Shown here: one piece after another, positions 25,353 to 33,912 of the stretch
Position numbering within the stretch: the stretch's first letter is position 1
Layout: every line of letters starts with the position of its first letter
Assembly: GCF_900115865.1 (NCBI RefSeq)
Contig: NZ_FOXY01000001.1
Location: forward strand, 1 to 64,000
From: Donghicola eburneus
Lineage (GTDB): Bacteria; Pseudomonadota; Alphaproteobacteria; Rhodobacterales; Rhodobacteraceae
Reading direction: 5' to 3'
Length of the DNA stretch: 64,000 bases
Translations under genes and position numbers: made by a program
Notes under the pieces: generated by a model
Databases searched by the model: none
Told to the model about the DNA's origin: nothing
The model's input: only the letters and a program-made list of their open reading frames with translations

Positions 25353-28300
25353 GAGACAGCGCCTCCTCTGCGCATTGAGCGATCCCCGCCATGTCAAATT
25401 CGGACATCATCTGACGGAGCTTGCGAGCGGTACGGTCCGTTCCGCCATCCAGATCGTCGATGATGCGGCGCAAGGGGGCGGCGTGCCCCAAATGGGCCAG
25501 ATCGCGAATGCGCTCGTAGGTTTCCGTTGGAATTGCGGCAGGGCGCGGTTCAGCCGTGTCGGGTGCGGTATCGTTGAGCAATGGCACGCGCAGCAGCTCT
25601 GCAATGCGCAGCAGCAAGTCCTCGAGCGAGTAGGGTTTAACGATAAACGCATCAAATAGGCCCTCGCGCTGTACCTGACGTCGCGCCTCTAGGGCATGGG
25701 CACTGACCATCAGGATCGGGGTCGACCGGAATTTCGGATCGTCCCGCAGCTTTTGGGCGAGGCTCCAGCCATCCATTTCTGGCATGTCGATATCTAGAAT
25801 AAACAGATCGGGCACCACGTCCTCTAGGCTGGCCAGCGCGGTCACGGGACTGGGCTGGCATTGGATCAAGAAGCCCATCGGTTTGAGGAGTGTTTCCAAC
25901 AGGGCAAGGTGATCCAGATCGTCATCCACCGCCAGAATGGCTTTGCGGGGACCGACGTAGCCGGTTGCGTGGACGCGCGGTGTGTCTGGGACATCAGGAA
26001 GATGAGAGATGACCGAGGGCCGGACAGATGGCAGCATCAAGCGCAGTGTAAAACGGCTGCCGACGCCGACTTCGCTCTCGACTTTGATCTCGCCGCCCAG
26101 AATTTCAACCAAGAGGCGCGTGATCGTCAGTCCCAGACCGGAGCCGCCCGCGCCCGCACGCGATAGCCTCTCAAAGGGTTTCCAGATGCGGTGGATTTGG
26201 TCTTCGGGGATGCCGATGCCCGTGTCAGAAACGGTAATCGTGGCGACCTCGTTGCGGTAGGCGACTTCTAGGTCCACACGGCCCTGATCCGTGTAACGAA
26301 AGGCGTTCGAGAGTAGGTTGATGATGATCTGACGCAGACGCTTTTCATCGCAGTCGACCCATGTGGGTATGTTGCCACGGGTTGTGATGCGGAAATCCAG
26401 CGCCTTGGCCTTGGCTTGCCCTTCGAAGATAGAGGTCACCTGCGCCATGAAAGACCGCAAGTTGATCCGGTCGCGAGAGATTTCCAGACGGCCTGCCTCG
26501 ATCTTGGAGATATCCAGCAGGTTTTCAATCAGTCCCGCCAGATGTTCAGAGCTGCGGCGGATGGATTTGGCTGCATCGCGGCGACGGACAGGGAGGGAGC
26601 TGTCGCCCTCTAGAATTTGTGCATAGCCATAGATCGCGTTTAGCGGCGTGCGCAACTCGTGGCTGATTCCGGCCATGTAGCGAGTCTTGGCCAGATTGGC
26701 GGCCTCTGCCTTTTCCATCGCGCGCTGGAGTTCGGCGTCCGTGCGCTCGTGGGCGCGAATTTCACGCAGCAGGCGTTGGGTTTGCAAGTCTGCTTCGTCC
26801 CGCGCTTTGTGCTGGCTTTCGCGTGCTAGAATGAGCGTCCACGTGATAATTCCGATACAGACCAGCACTGAACAAAAGATCAGGGTCATGATCGCATCTA
26901 GATCGGGACTGGCCGCATGAGAGCGTATGATCAGCAGCAGCCCGCCAAAGACCGCAGCCGGGACCGACGCGGCAAATAGGAACAATGACAGCCGGGAGGT
27001 CAGGGCGCGAAATAGGTGGTCCGGCAAGATTGATTGCATGGTGCCGCTGACCATGGTGTCCAACCGCCCGTGGGGTTTGCACGTATCACGGCACGAACTG
27101 TCCAGCGTGCAGCAGAGCGAACAGATCGGTCCCGCGTAGAACGGGCAGTCAGTCATATCTTCGGGGTCGAAGCTGTATTCACAGACGCAGCAGGTTTGTT
27201 CTTGGGCCGAGTGTGCCTCTGGTACGGGGCGCGCGATGTAGTACTTGCCGCGGGTGAGGGCGGCCAGCACGGGCGAGGTGACAAGTGCCGTGACCAGGGC
27301 GATGCCGGCAGAATAAGCCTCTGCCATCAGGCCCATCATGCCGCTATGGGCGAGAATCGATAGCACCACCGCTGTCAGCATGGCCCCGACGCCTACGGGG
27401 TTGATGTCATAAAGATGCGCGCGGCGGAACTCGATCCCCTTGGGGCTGAGGCCGAGGGGTTTGTTAATCACCAGATCGGCCGTAATGGCCCCGATCCACG
27501 CAACGGCCACGTGGGAGTAGAGGCCCAGAATATGCCCGATCGCAGCAAAGACCCCCAGTTCCATCAGCATGACCGCGATGGCGACGTTGAACACCAGCCA
27601 GATCACCCGACCCGGATGTGAATGGCTGAGACGAGAAAAGAAATTCGACCACGCGATCGAGCCCGCATAGGCGTTGGTCACGTTGATTTTCAGCTGGCTC
27701 AGGATCACGAACAGCCCTGTTGCGCCCACCGCCAACCATTCCCAGCGGAAGGCCAGATCGAAAAGGACAAAGTACATATGGGTGGGGTCGGTGGCGGCCT
27801 CGACGGTTTCGCCCTGCAGGATTGCGTAGGTGGTCAGGAACGAGCCCGCCAGCATTTTGGCCACCCCTATAATGGACCAACCGGGGCCTGCGGCCAGTAG
27901 GGTGGCCCACCATTGGATGCGGCTCTTGCGGTCCTTGGGTTCTGGCAGGAACCGAAGGAAATCCACCTGTTCGCCGATTTGCGCCGACAGAGAGAACACA
28001 ATCGCCGAGGCAAAGCCGACAGACAGCCAGTTCAGCCCAGAAGCGTCGGGATCGATGCCAAAGCTGGTCCAGTAGGACCAATCTACCCCTTGGGACAGCA
28101 GGATCACAAAAGGCAGGATGTGCAGTCCGATCCACAGCGGTTGGGTCCATGTCTGAAATGCCGAAATCTTGGAAAAGCCGTTCAGCACCAGCGGAATGAC
28201 GACCAACGCTGACACCAAATAGCCCAAGGAGACTGGGAGCCCGAAGCAAAATTCCAGCGCAAAGGCGAGGATCGAAGCCTCGAGGGCAAAAAAGATAAAG

Positions 28301-28677
28301 GTGAAGCTGGCGTAGATCAGAGATGTGATTGTTGACCCGATGTAACCAAAGCCCGCACCGCGGGTGAGTAGGTCAATGTCCACCCCATAGCGGGCTGCGT
28401 AATAGCAGATGGGCAGGCCTGTCAGGAACAGAAGCAGCCCTACCAAGAGGATTGCTGCAAGTGCAGCATCGAACCCGTAGGTGAGTGTTATGGTACCCCC
28501 AATTGCTTCGAGCGCGAGGAACGAAATCGAGCCGATCGCTGTGTTCGCGATCCGGTCAGAGCCCCAACGCCGCGCCCGCCGCGCGGTGTAGCGCAGGGCG
28601 AAATCTTCCATCGTCTCATTGGCGACCCACCGGTTGTAGCTTCTGCGGCCTCCGGTGGCGCTGTATGGCAAGTGCAT
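25342..28677 (-). CDS. NCS1-like permease fused to hybrid histidine kinase and receiver
   Basis: An 1111-residue fusion. Residues about 30-475 form a 12-helix transporter resembling NCS1 (purine, cytosine, allantoin, hydantoin) permeases, with GGTITLTYGFDAAL and LLTRGAGFGYIG. Residues 496-533 hold nine cysteines, including CCVC and CSLCC, probably a metal or redox site. Two further helices (about 562-618) and a coiled coil lead to a kinase: H673 in ISHELRTPLN, N-box NLLSNAF, SDTGIGIP and GGSGLGL. A receiver follows (D962 in ILDIDMPEMDG, K1014), then a helical tail. It probably senses a transported or bound nitrogen compound at the membrane. It is divergent from the UrtA-E/FmdA operon and coupled to a LuxR-type regulator. 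Confidence 0.85.
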   Translation of the reverse strand: MHLPYSATGGRRSYNRWVANETMEDFALRYTARRARRWGSDRIANTAIGSISFLALEAIGGTITLTYGFDAALAAILLVGLLLFLTGLPICYYAARYGVDIDLLTRGAGFGYIGSTITSLIYASFTFIFFALEASILAFALEFCFGLPVSLGYLVSALVVIPLVLNGFSKISAFQTWTQPLWIGLHILPFVILLSQGVDWSYWTSFGIDPDASGLNWLSVGFASAIVFSLSAQIGEQVDFLRFLPEPKDRKSRIQWWATLLAAGPGWSIIGVAKMLAGSFLTTYAILQGETVEAATDPTHMYFVLFDLAFRWEWLAVGATGLFVILSQLKINVTNAYAGSIAWSNFFSRLSHSHPGRVIWLVFNVAIAVMLMELGVFAAIGHILGLYSHVAVAWIGAITADLVINKPLGLSPKGIEFRRAHLYDINPVGVGAMLTAVVLSILAHSGMMGLMAEAYSAGIALVTALVTSPVLAALTRGKYYIARPVPEAHSAQEQTCCVCEYSFDPEDMTDCPFYAGPICSLCCTLDSSCRDTCKPHGRLDTMVSGTMQSILPDHLFRALTSRLSLFLFAASVPAAVFGGLLLIIRSHAASPDLDAIMTLIFCSVLVCIGIITWTLILARESQHKARDEADLQTQRLLREIRAHERTDAELQRAMEKAEAANLAKTRYMAGISHELRTPLNAIYGYAQILEGDSSLPVRRRDAAKSIRRSSEHLAGLIENLLDISKIEAGRLEISRDRINLRSFMAQVTSIFEGQAKAKALDFRITTRGNIPTWVDCDEKRLRQIIINLLSNAFRYTDQGRVDLEVAYRNEVATITVSDTGIGIPEDQIHRIWKPFERLSRAGAGGSGLGLTITRLLVEILGGEIKVESEVGVGSRFTLRLMLPSVRPSVISHLPDVPDTPRVHATGYVGPRKAILAVDDDLDHLALLETLLKPMGFLIQCQPSPVTALASLEDVVPDLFILDIDMPEMDGWSLAQKLRDDPKFRSTPILMVSAHALEARRQVQREGLFDAFIVKPYSLEDLLLRIAELLRVPLLNDTAPDTAEPRPAAIPTETYERIRDLAHLGHAAPLRRIIDDLDGGTDRTARKLRQMMSEFDMAGIAQCAEEALSHDA

Positions 28678-28850
28678 GAAAATGCGCCTCTTTCACTCTG
28701 TACTCTACAGTGGCGCAGGACTCTGTCTCGATGGTTTGCATTCAAACGAATTGCCCCAGTGTTACTGGGTGCAAAAAGATGAATTACAAACTTGCGTTTT
28801 TGTCCCACGTTCCCTTGGGGGATCAGCATAGGGGGAAAAACGCGCACTCA

Positions 28851-28870
28851 TATACGTTATTTGACGTATA
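28851..28870. promoter_or_regulatory. Palindrome upstream of urtA
   Basis: TATACGT-N6-ACGTATA, perfect 7-bp arms, lies 84 bp upstream of the urtA start in the 277-bp gap between the divergent kinase and transporter operons. It is a good candidate operator for the LuxR-type response regulator or another dimeric regulator. Confidence 0.5.
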
Positions 28871-28954
28871 CTGCGGCGCAGAAAACTTTGTCAGCCTTGT
28901 GGGCAAGAGCGGATCGAAACCCTGCTCAAGAATTAAGCCAACAAGGAGGGCACT

Positions 28955-30220
28955 GTGACCAAATCCACCAAAAACTCCCCGAATATGAACGTCAGCCGCC
29001 GCGCAATCTTGGCCGGTGGCGCCGCTTTGTCGGCCTCATTGTTTCTGCCCAAGAACCTAAGAGCGCAGGATTATCCGACCGATGCGGTCAATACGACCGG
29101 ACTGGCCGTCACCGATGACACCGTGACTGTGGGCATCCTGCACTCGGTCACCGGCACCATGGCGATCTCGGAAACCGGTTCGGTGCAGGCGGAAAAGCTG
29201 GCTATCGACCAGATCAACGCGCAAGGCGGCGTTCTGGGTCGCAAGATCGAATACATTCAGGAAGACGGCGCATCCGATTGGCCGACCTTTGCGGAAAAAG
29301 CCAAAAAGCTCTTGGTGAACGACAACGTCGCGTCGGTCATGGGCTGCTGGACCTCGGCCAGCCGCAAGGCGGTTCTGCCTGTGTTCGAACAGTATAACGG
29401 CATGCTCTACTACCCCACCTTCTACGAAGGCCTAGAGCAGTCGCCCAACGTGATTTACACCGGTCAGGAAGCCACCCAGCAGATCATCGCGGGTATCGAC
29501 TGGGTAACCAAGGAGAAGGGCGCAGAGAGCTTCTATCTGCTGGGCTCGGACTACATCTGGCCGCGCACCTCGAACAAGATCGCGCGCAAGCACATCGAAA
29601 AGCTGGGCCTGAAGGTCGTCGGCGAAGAGTATTACCCGCTGGGCCACACCCAGTTCAACTCAGTCATTAACAAGATCAAGCTCAAGAAACCTGACGTGAT
29701 CTACGCGATCGTTGTGGGCGGCTCGAACGTGGCCTTCTACAAGCAACTCAAGGCGGCGGGCATCGACATGACCAAAGAAAGCCCCGTCCTGCTGACCATC
29801 TCTGTGACCGAGGACGAAATCCGCGGCATCGGCGGTGAAAACATCGAAGGCGCCTATGCTTGCATGAAATACTTCCAGTCGCTTGAGAACGAGAACAACG
29901 AAGAATTCGTGGCCGCGTTCAAAGAGATGTGGGGCGATGACATGGTGATCGGCGACGTGACGCAGGCGGCCTATCTGGGTCCGTGGCTGTGGAAAGCGGC
30001 AGTAGAGAAGGCTGGCAGCTTTGACGTGGACAAGGTCCGCGAAGCCTCGCCCGGGATTGAACTGGAGAGCGCGCCCGAAGGCTACGTCAAGGTCCACCCA
30101 AATCACCACCTCTGGTCCAAAACCCGCGTGGGCAAAGCGCAGGCCGACGGCCAGTACGAAGTGGTGTTCGAGACCGCAGATCTGGTCGAGCCTGATCCGT
30201 TCCCCGAGGGCTACCAGTAA
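28955..30220 (+). CDS. urtA: Urea/short-chain amide ABC transporter substrate-binding protein
   Basis: A 421-residue protein of the UrtA/FmdD group. GTG at 28955 follows AAGGAGGG. A Tat-type signal (VSRRAILAGGAALSASLF) precedes the mature part. Diagnostic stretches are GILHSVTGTMAISE, MGCWTSASRKAVLPVFEQYN and MLYYPTFYEGLEQSPNVIYTG. UrtA proteins bind urea, and close relatives (FmdD) bind short-chain amides. With formamidase FmdA in the same operon, formamide or another small amide is at least as likely as urea. It is the first gene, set off from the others by a hairpin at 30284-30327. Confidence 0.9.
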   Translation: MTKSTKNSPNMNVSRRAILAGGAALSASLFLPKNLRAQDYPTDAVNTTGLAVTDDTVTVGILHSVTGTMAISETGSVQAEKLAIDQINAQGGVLGRKIEYIQEDGASDWPTFAEKAKKLLVNDNVASVMGCWTSASRKAVLPVFEQYNGMLYYPTFYEGLEQSPNVIYTGQEATQQIIAGIDWVTKEKGAESFYLLGSDYIWPRTSNKIARKHIEKLGLKVVGEEYYPLGHTQFNSVINKIKLKKPDVIYAIVVGGSNVAFYKQLKAAGIDMTKESPVLLTISVTEDEIRGIGGENIEGAYACMKYFQSLENENNEEFVAAFKEMWGDDMVIGDVTQAAYLGPWLWKAAVEKAGSFDVDKVREASPGIELESAPEGYVKVHPNHHLWSKTRVGKAQADGQYEVVFETADLVEPDPFPEGYQ

Positions 30221-30283
30221 GGGCCACGCTCCCTGCGGATCCCGATCCTGAAACGGGGTTGATGGTTGCACGAACCCCGAACT

Positions 30284-30327
30284 GCCCGTGCCCACGGCAC
30301 TCCGCCAGACATGGCACGGGCTCTTTT
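30284..30327 (+). terminator. Hairpin with T-run between urtA and urtB
   Basis: Arms GCCCGTGCC (30284-30292) and GGCACGGGC (30313-30321) are perfect and followed by TCTTTT. Placed after the binding-protein gene, it probably reduces read-through so that UrtA exceeds the membrane subunits, and protects the urtA mRNA 3' end. Confidence 0.65.
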
Positions 30328-30356
30328 CCCCTGCACATCGACAGGAAGGAACCTAG

Positions 30357-31283
30357 ATGTTTGCCGACTATTCCATGGGGGAATTAACCGCGATCTTTGC
30401 CATGCAGGGCTTTGCGGGTCTGATCCTCTTTTCCGTTTTTGTCCTAATGGCGTTGGGTCTGGCGATTATTTTCGGCCAGATGGGCGTCATCAATATGGCC
30501 CATGGCGAGTTCATGATCCTTGGGGCCTATGTGACCTATCTGGTCTCGAACCTGTTCGCCACGTACATCCCCTTTGCCTTTTCCATCTATTTCTTTGTCG
30601 CCATGGCGCTGGCCTTTGTGGTCACGGGGGCGCTGGGGATGTTCGTCGAATGGGCGATGATCCGGCACCTTTACAAGCGGCCACTGGACACGCTTCTGGC
30701 CACTTGGGGTCTGAGCCTGATCCTGCAGCAGATTTACCGCAGCGTCTTTGGTGCGCGCGAAGTGGGCGTCAGCATTCCCGACTGGATGATGGGATCGCTG
30801 CCCCTGACCGACCTGATTGAGGTGCCCATCAACGGCATGTTTGTCATGGTGCTGGCTGTCGGCATTTCCATCGCGATTTACGTCCTGATGTTCCGCTCGA
30901 CCTGGGGCAAGCAAGTGCGCGCCATCAACCAGAACCGCATTATGGCGGGCGCTGTGGGCATCAATACCGAATGGACCGACCGTCTGACCTTTGGCATCGG
31001 CTGCGGTGTGGCGGGTGTTGCGGGCTCGGCCTTTACCATGATCGGGTCCACCGGTCCGACGGCGGGCCAGCTTTATATCGTCGATACTTTCCTCGTGGTC
31101 GTCTTTGGCGGCGCGGGCAGTCTGCTGGGCACCATCGCCAGTGCGTTCAGCATCTCTCAGGCGCAGTCCATCCTTGAATTCTTCCTCTCGGGCTCGATGG
31201 CCAAGGTTCTCACGCTGCTGACCGTGGTCGGCATCCTGATGCTGCGTCCGCAGGGTCTCTTTGCCCTGAAACTGCGGAAATAA
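30357..31283 (+). CDS. urtB: Urea/amide ABC transporter permease UrtB
   Basis: A 308-residue inner-membrane protein of the LivH-type branch. Features include GLAIIFGQMGVINMAHGEFM (the conserved start of the transport core), RHLYKRPLDTLLATWGLSLI and the cytoplasmic loop RAINQNRIMAGAVGINTEW. Its length suits the compact UrtB forms without the long periplasmic N-terminus. An AGGAAGGAACCTAG ribosome site precedes ATG. It pairs with UrtC. Confidence 0.9.
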   Translation: MFADYSMGELTAIFAMQGFAGLILFSVFVLMALGLAIIFGQMGVINMAHGEFMILGAYVTYLVSNLFATYIPFAFSIYFFVAMALAFVVTGALGMFVEWAMIRHLYKRPLDTLLATWGLSLILQQIYRSVFGAREVGVSIPDWMMGSLPLTDLIEVPINGMFVMVLAVGISIAIYVLMFRSTWGKQVRAINQNRIMAGAVGINTEWTDRLTFGIGCGVAGVAGSAFTMIGSTGPTAGQLYIVDTFLVVVFGGAGSLLGTIASAFSISQAQSILEFFLSGSMAKVLTLLTVVGILMLRPQGLFALKLRK

Positions 31284-31293
31284 GGAGAGCCCC

Positions 31294-32424
31294 ATGTTAT
31301 CCAACAGCAAAACAGCTTTCATCACCCCCAAAGAAGCCATCGCCTTTGCGATCCTTGCGGCGCTGATCTTTGTGGTCCTGCCCATGGCGCTGGACACCTT
31401 CCGTCTGAACCTGTTCGGCAAGTACCTGACCTATGCCTTTGTTGCGGTCGGTCTGGTCCTGTGCTGGGGCGCGGGCGGCATTCTGAGCCTGGGGCAGGGG
31501 GTGTTTTTCGGTCTTGGTGGCTACTGCATGGCCATGTTTCTCAAGCTCGAGGCGTCGACCCCAGAGAACACCGCGATCCAGTCCACACCCGGCATCCCCG
31601 ATTTCATGGACTGGAACCAGATTACCGCCCTGCCGTGGTGGTGGGAGCCTTTCCACTCGTTCGGCCTGACCCTGATCGCGATCATCGCAGTGCCCGTCGT
31701 GTTCGCCTTCATCATCGCTTTCGCCATGTTCCGGCGTCGTGTGGGCGGAGTCTATTTCGCGATCATCACCCAAGCGATTGCGGCGATCCTGACCATCCTG
31801 ATCATCGGGCAGCAGGGTTTTACCGGCGGGGTTAATGGCATCACCGACCTGCGTACCCTGAATGGTTGGGATATCCGCACGGACGAGGCCAAGAATATCC
31901 TCTACTTCGTCAACGGCATCCTTTTGTTCGCCTGCCTTTTCGCCGCCCACTACGTGCGCAAATCCAAACTGGGCCGTCTGCTGATCGCCATGCGCGACCA
32001 AGAGGATCGCGTGCGCTTCTCGGGCTATGACGTGGCCAGCTTCAAGATATTTGTCTTCTGTCTTGGCGCGGCCTTTGCGGCCATCGGTGGGGCCATGTTC
32101 ACCCTGCAGGTCGGCTTCATGTCGCCCACGCTGGTCGGCATCGTTCCCTCGATCGAGATGGTGATCTTTTGCGCAGTGGGCGGACGCTTGTCCATCATCG
32201 GCGCGGTCTACGGCACGCTCTTGGTAAACTTTGCCAAAACCACCTTCTCGGAAAGCTTTCCCGAAGTCTGGCTCTTGGGCCTTGGGGCGCTCTTTATCGC
32301 TGTTGTCATGGCCTTCCCCCGTGGTTTGGCAGGCATCTGGGCCGACTGGATCGCCCCCCGTATCGACGGGCTGTTCAGCCGCCAGAGCAGCAGCTCTGCC
32401 GCCCCGAAAACCCCTGCGGAATGA
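31294..32424 (+). CDS. urtC: Urea/amide ABC transporter permease UrtC
   Basis: A 376-residue LivM-type permease with about ten helices. Typical UrtC blocks are CWGAGGILSLGQGVFFGLGGY, shortened, MDWNQITALPWWWEPF, IGQQGFTGGVNGITDL and RDQEDRVRFSGYDVASFK. It lies 10 bp after urtB. The C-terminal 20 residues are a Ser/Ala-rich cytoplasmic tail. Confidence 0.9.
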   Translation: MLSNSKTAFITPKEAIAFAILAALIFVVLPMALDTFRLNLFGKYLTYAFVAVGLVLCWGAGGILSLGQGVFFGLGGYCMAMFLKLEASTPENTAIQSTPGIPDFMDWNQITALPWWWEPFHSFGLTLIAIIAVPVVFAFIIAFAMFRRRVGGVYFAIITQAIAAILTILIIGQQGFTGGVNGITDLRTLNGWDIRTDEAKNILYFVNGILLFACLFAAHYVRKSKLGRLLIAMRDQEDRVRFSGYDVASFKIFVFCLGAAFAAIGGAMFTLQVGFMSPTLVGIVPSIEMVIFCAVGGRLSIIGAVYGTLLVNFAKTTFSESFPEVWLLGLGALFIAVVMAFPRGLAGIWADWIAPRIDGLFSRQSSSSAAPKTPAE

Positions 32425-32433
32425 GGTGACATC

Positions 32434-33183
32434 ATGGTTCAGAACAATCCCAACTTTGTCCTGATGGTCGAGGATCTGACGGTCTCCTTCGATGGGTTCA
32501 AGGCAGTCAACGAACTTAGCTTCTATGTCGAGCCCAACGAATGCCGGGTCATCATCGGCCCGAACGGCGCGGGCAAGACCACTGTGCTTGACCTGATCTG
32601 CGGGCGCACCAAAGCGACGGGCGGGTCGGTCAACTTCAAGGGGCACGAGCTCTTGAATATGCGCGAGGATCAGATCGTTCACGCAGGTGTCGGCCGCAAA
32701 TTCCAGACCCCGTCGGTGTACGAAGACCTGACAGTCTTTGAAAACCTAGAGCTCAGCTATCCCAAGGGACACAACGTTTTTGGCGCGCTGTTCTTTCGCC
32801 GCGATGACGCAGTGAAGGCCCGTATTCAGGAAATCGCCGAGATGATCTTCCTCCAGGACCTACTGGAGGAAAAAGCGGCGTTCCTGAGCCACGGCCAGAA
32901 GCAGTGGCTCGAAATCGGGATGCTGCTGATCCAGGACCCTGAGCTTTTGATGCTGGACGAGCCCGTTGCGGGCATGTCCGTGGCAGAGCGCAAGAAAACG
33001 GCGGAGCTGCTCAATCGTATTATCGCCGACCGCTCTGTCATCGTGATCGAGCACGACATGGGTTTCGTCGCCGATATCGCCACCCGCGTCACGGTTCTGC
33101 ATCAGGGCAAGGTTCTGTCCGAAGGCTCCATGGAGCGGGTGCAAAACGATCCCAAAGTCATCGAAGTCTACCTCGGCCACTAA
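32434..33183 (+). CDS. urtD: Urea/amide ABC transporter ATP-binding protein UrtD
   Basis: A 249-residue ATPase. Walker A is GPNGAGKTT. The signature segment LSHGQKQWLEIGMLL is characteristic of UrtD rather than LivG. Walker B is ELLMLDEPVAGMS and the His loop is VIEHDMGFVAD. It lies 9 bp after urtC and works with UrtE as an ATPase heterodimer. Confidence 0.91.
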   Translation: MVQNNPNFVLMVEDLTVSFDGFKAVNELSFYVEPNECRVIIGPNGAGKTTVLDLICGRTKATGGSVNFKGHELLNMREDQIVHAGVGRKFQTPSVYEDLTVFENLELSYPKGHNVFGALFFRRDDAVKARIQEIAEMIFLQDLLEEKAAFLSHGQKQWLEIGMLLIQDPELLMLDEPVAGMSVAERKKTAELLNRIIADRSVIVIEHDMGFVADIATRVTVLHQGKVLSEGSMERVQNDPKVIEVYLGH

Positions 33184-33195
33184 AGGAGCACCGTT

Positions 33196-33885
33196 ATGCT
33201 GAACCTGACAAACCTACGTGCGGCCTACGGGGAATCCGAGGTGCTGCACGGTCTGAACCTGAACGTCCAACCCGGCGAGATTGTCGCCATCATGGGTCGA
33301 AACGGGATGGGAAAAACCACCCTGATGAAGACGATGATGGGGATCGTGCCGACCTCGAACGGGTCGGTCACTGTGGGCGGCACGGACGTGACCGCGATGA
33401 AGTCCCACAAGCGTGTGGCAAACGGCATCGCCTATGTCCCGCAAGGGCGCATGATCTTTTCGGCGATGACTGTGCAGGAGAACGTGGAAACAGGCCTGAC
33501 CGTCACTGGCAAAAAGTCTGTGCCGACAGATATTTACGAGCTGTTTCCCGTGCTCTTGGAAATGAAGGGCCGCCGCGGCGGGAACTTGTCCGGCGGCCAG
33601 CAGCAGCAGCTCGCGATTGCCCGCGCCTTGGCCTCTGACCCCAAGGTCCTGCTGCTGGATGAACCGACCGAAGGCATCCAGCCCTCGATCATCCGCGAAA
33701 TGGCCCGCACCCTGCGCCGCATCCGTGACGAACGGAACCTGTCGATCATCGTCTCTGAACAGGTGCTGAGCTTCGCCCTCGACGTGGCGGACCGCGTGAT
33801 GGTGATCGAAAACGGCCAATTCGTCCACGACAGCCCCCGCGACGGCATCGACGCGGACAGGGTGTCGAAATTCCTGTCCGTCTAA
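33196..33885 (+). CDS. urtE: Urea/amide ABC transporter ATP-binding protein UrtE
   Basis: A 229-residue ATPase of the LivF type. Walker A is GRNGMGKTT, the signature is LSGGQQQQLAIARAL, and Walker B is VLLLDEPTEGIQPSI, a combination typical of UrtE. An AAAGGAG ribosome site precedes ATG, 12 bp after urtD. Confidence 0.91.
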   Translation: MLNLTNLRAAYGESEVLHGLNLNVQPGEIVAIMGRNGMGKTTLMKTMMGIVPTSNGSVTVGGTDVTAMKSHKRVANGIAYVPQGRMIFSAMTVQENVETGLTVTGKKSVPTDIYELFPVLLEMKGRRGGNLSGGQQQQLAIARALASDPKVLLLDEPTEGIQPSIIREMARTLRRIRDERNLSIIVSEQVLSFALDVADRVMVIENGQFVHDSPRDGIDADRVSKFLSV

Positions 33886-33912
33886 AAAATTTCAAGCAAG
33901 GAGGTAATACCC

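Noticed and set aside
31297-32682. A 461-codon open frame antisense to urtC/urtD
   Set aside because: It is the mirror of strongly coding, G+C-rich transporter genes; composition is Asp/Gly/Arg/His-rich and low in hydrophobic residues, with no domain.
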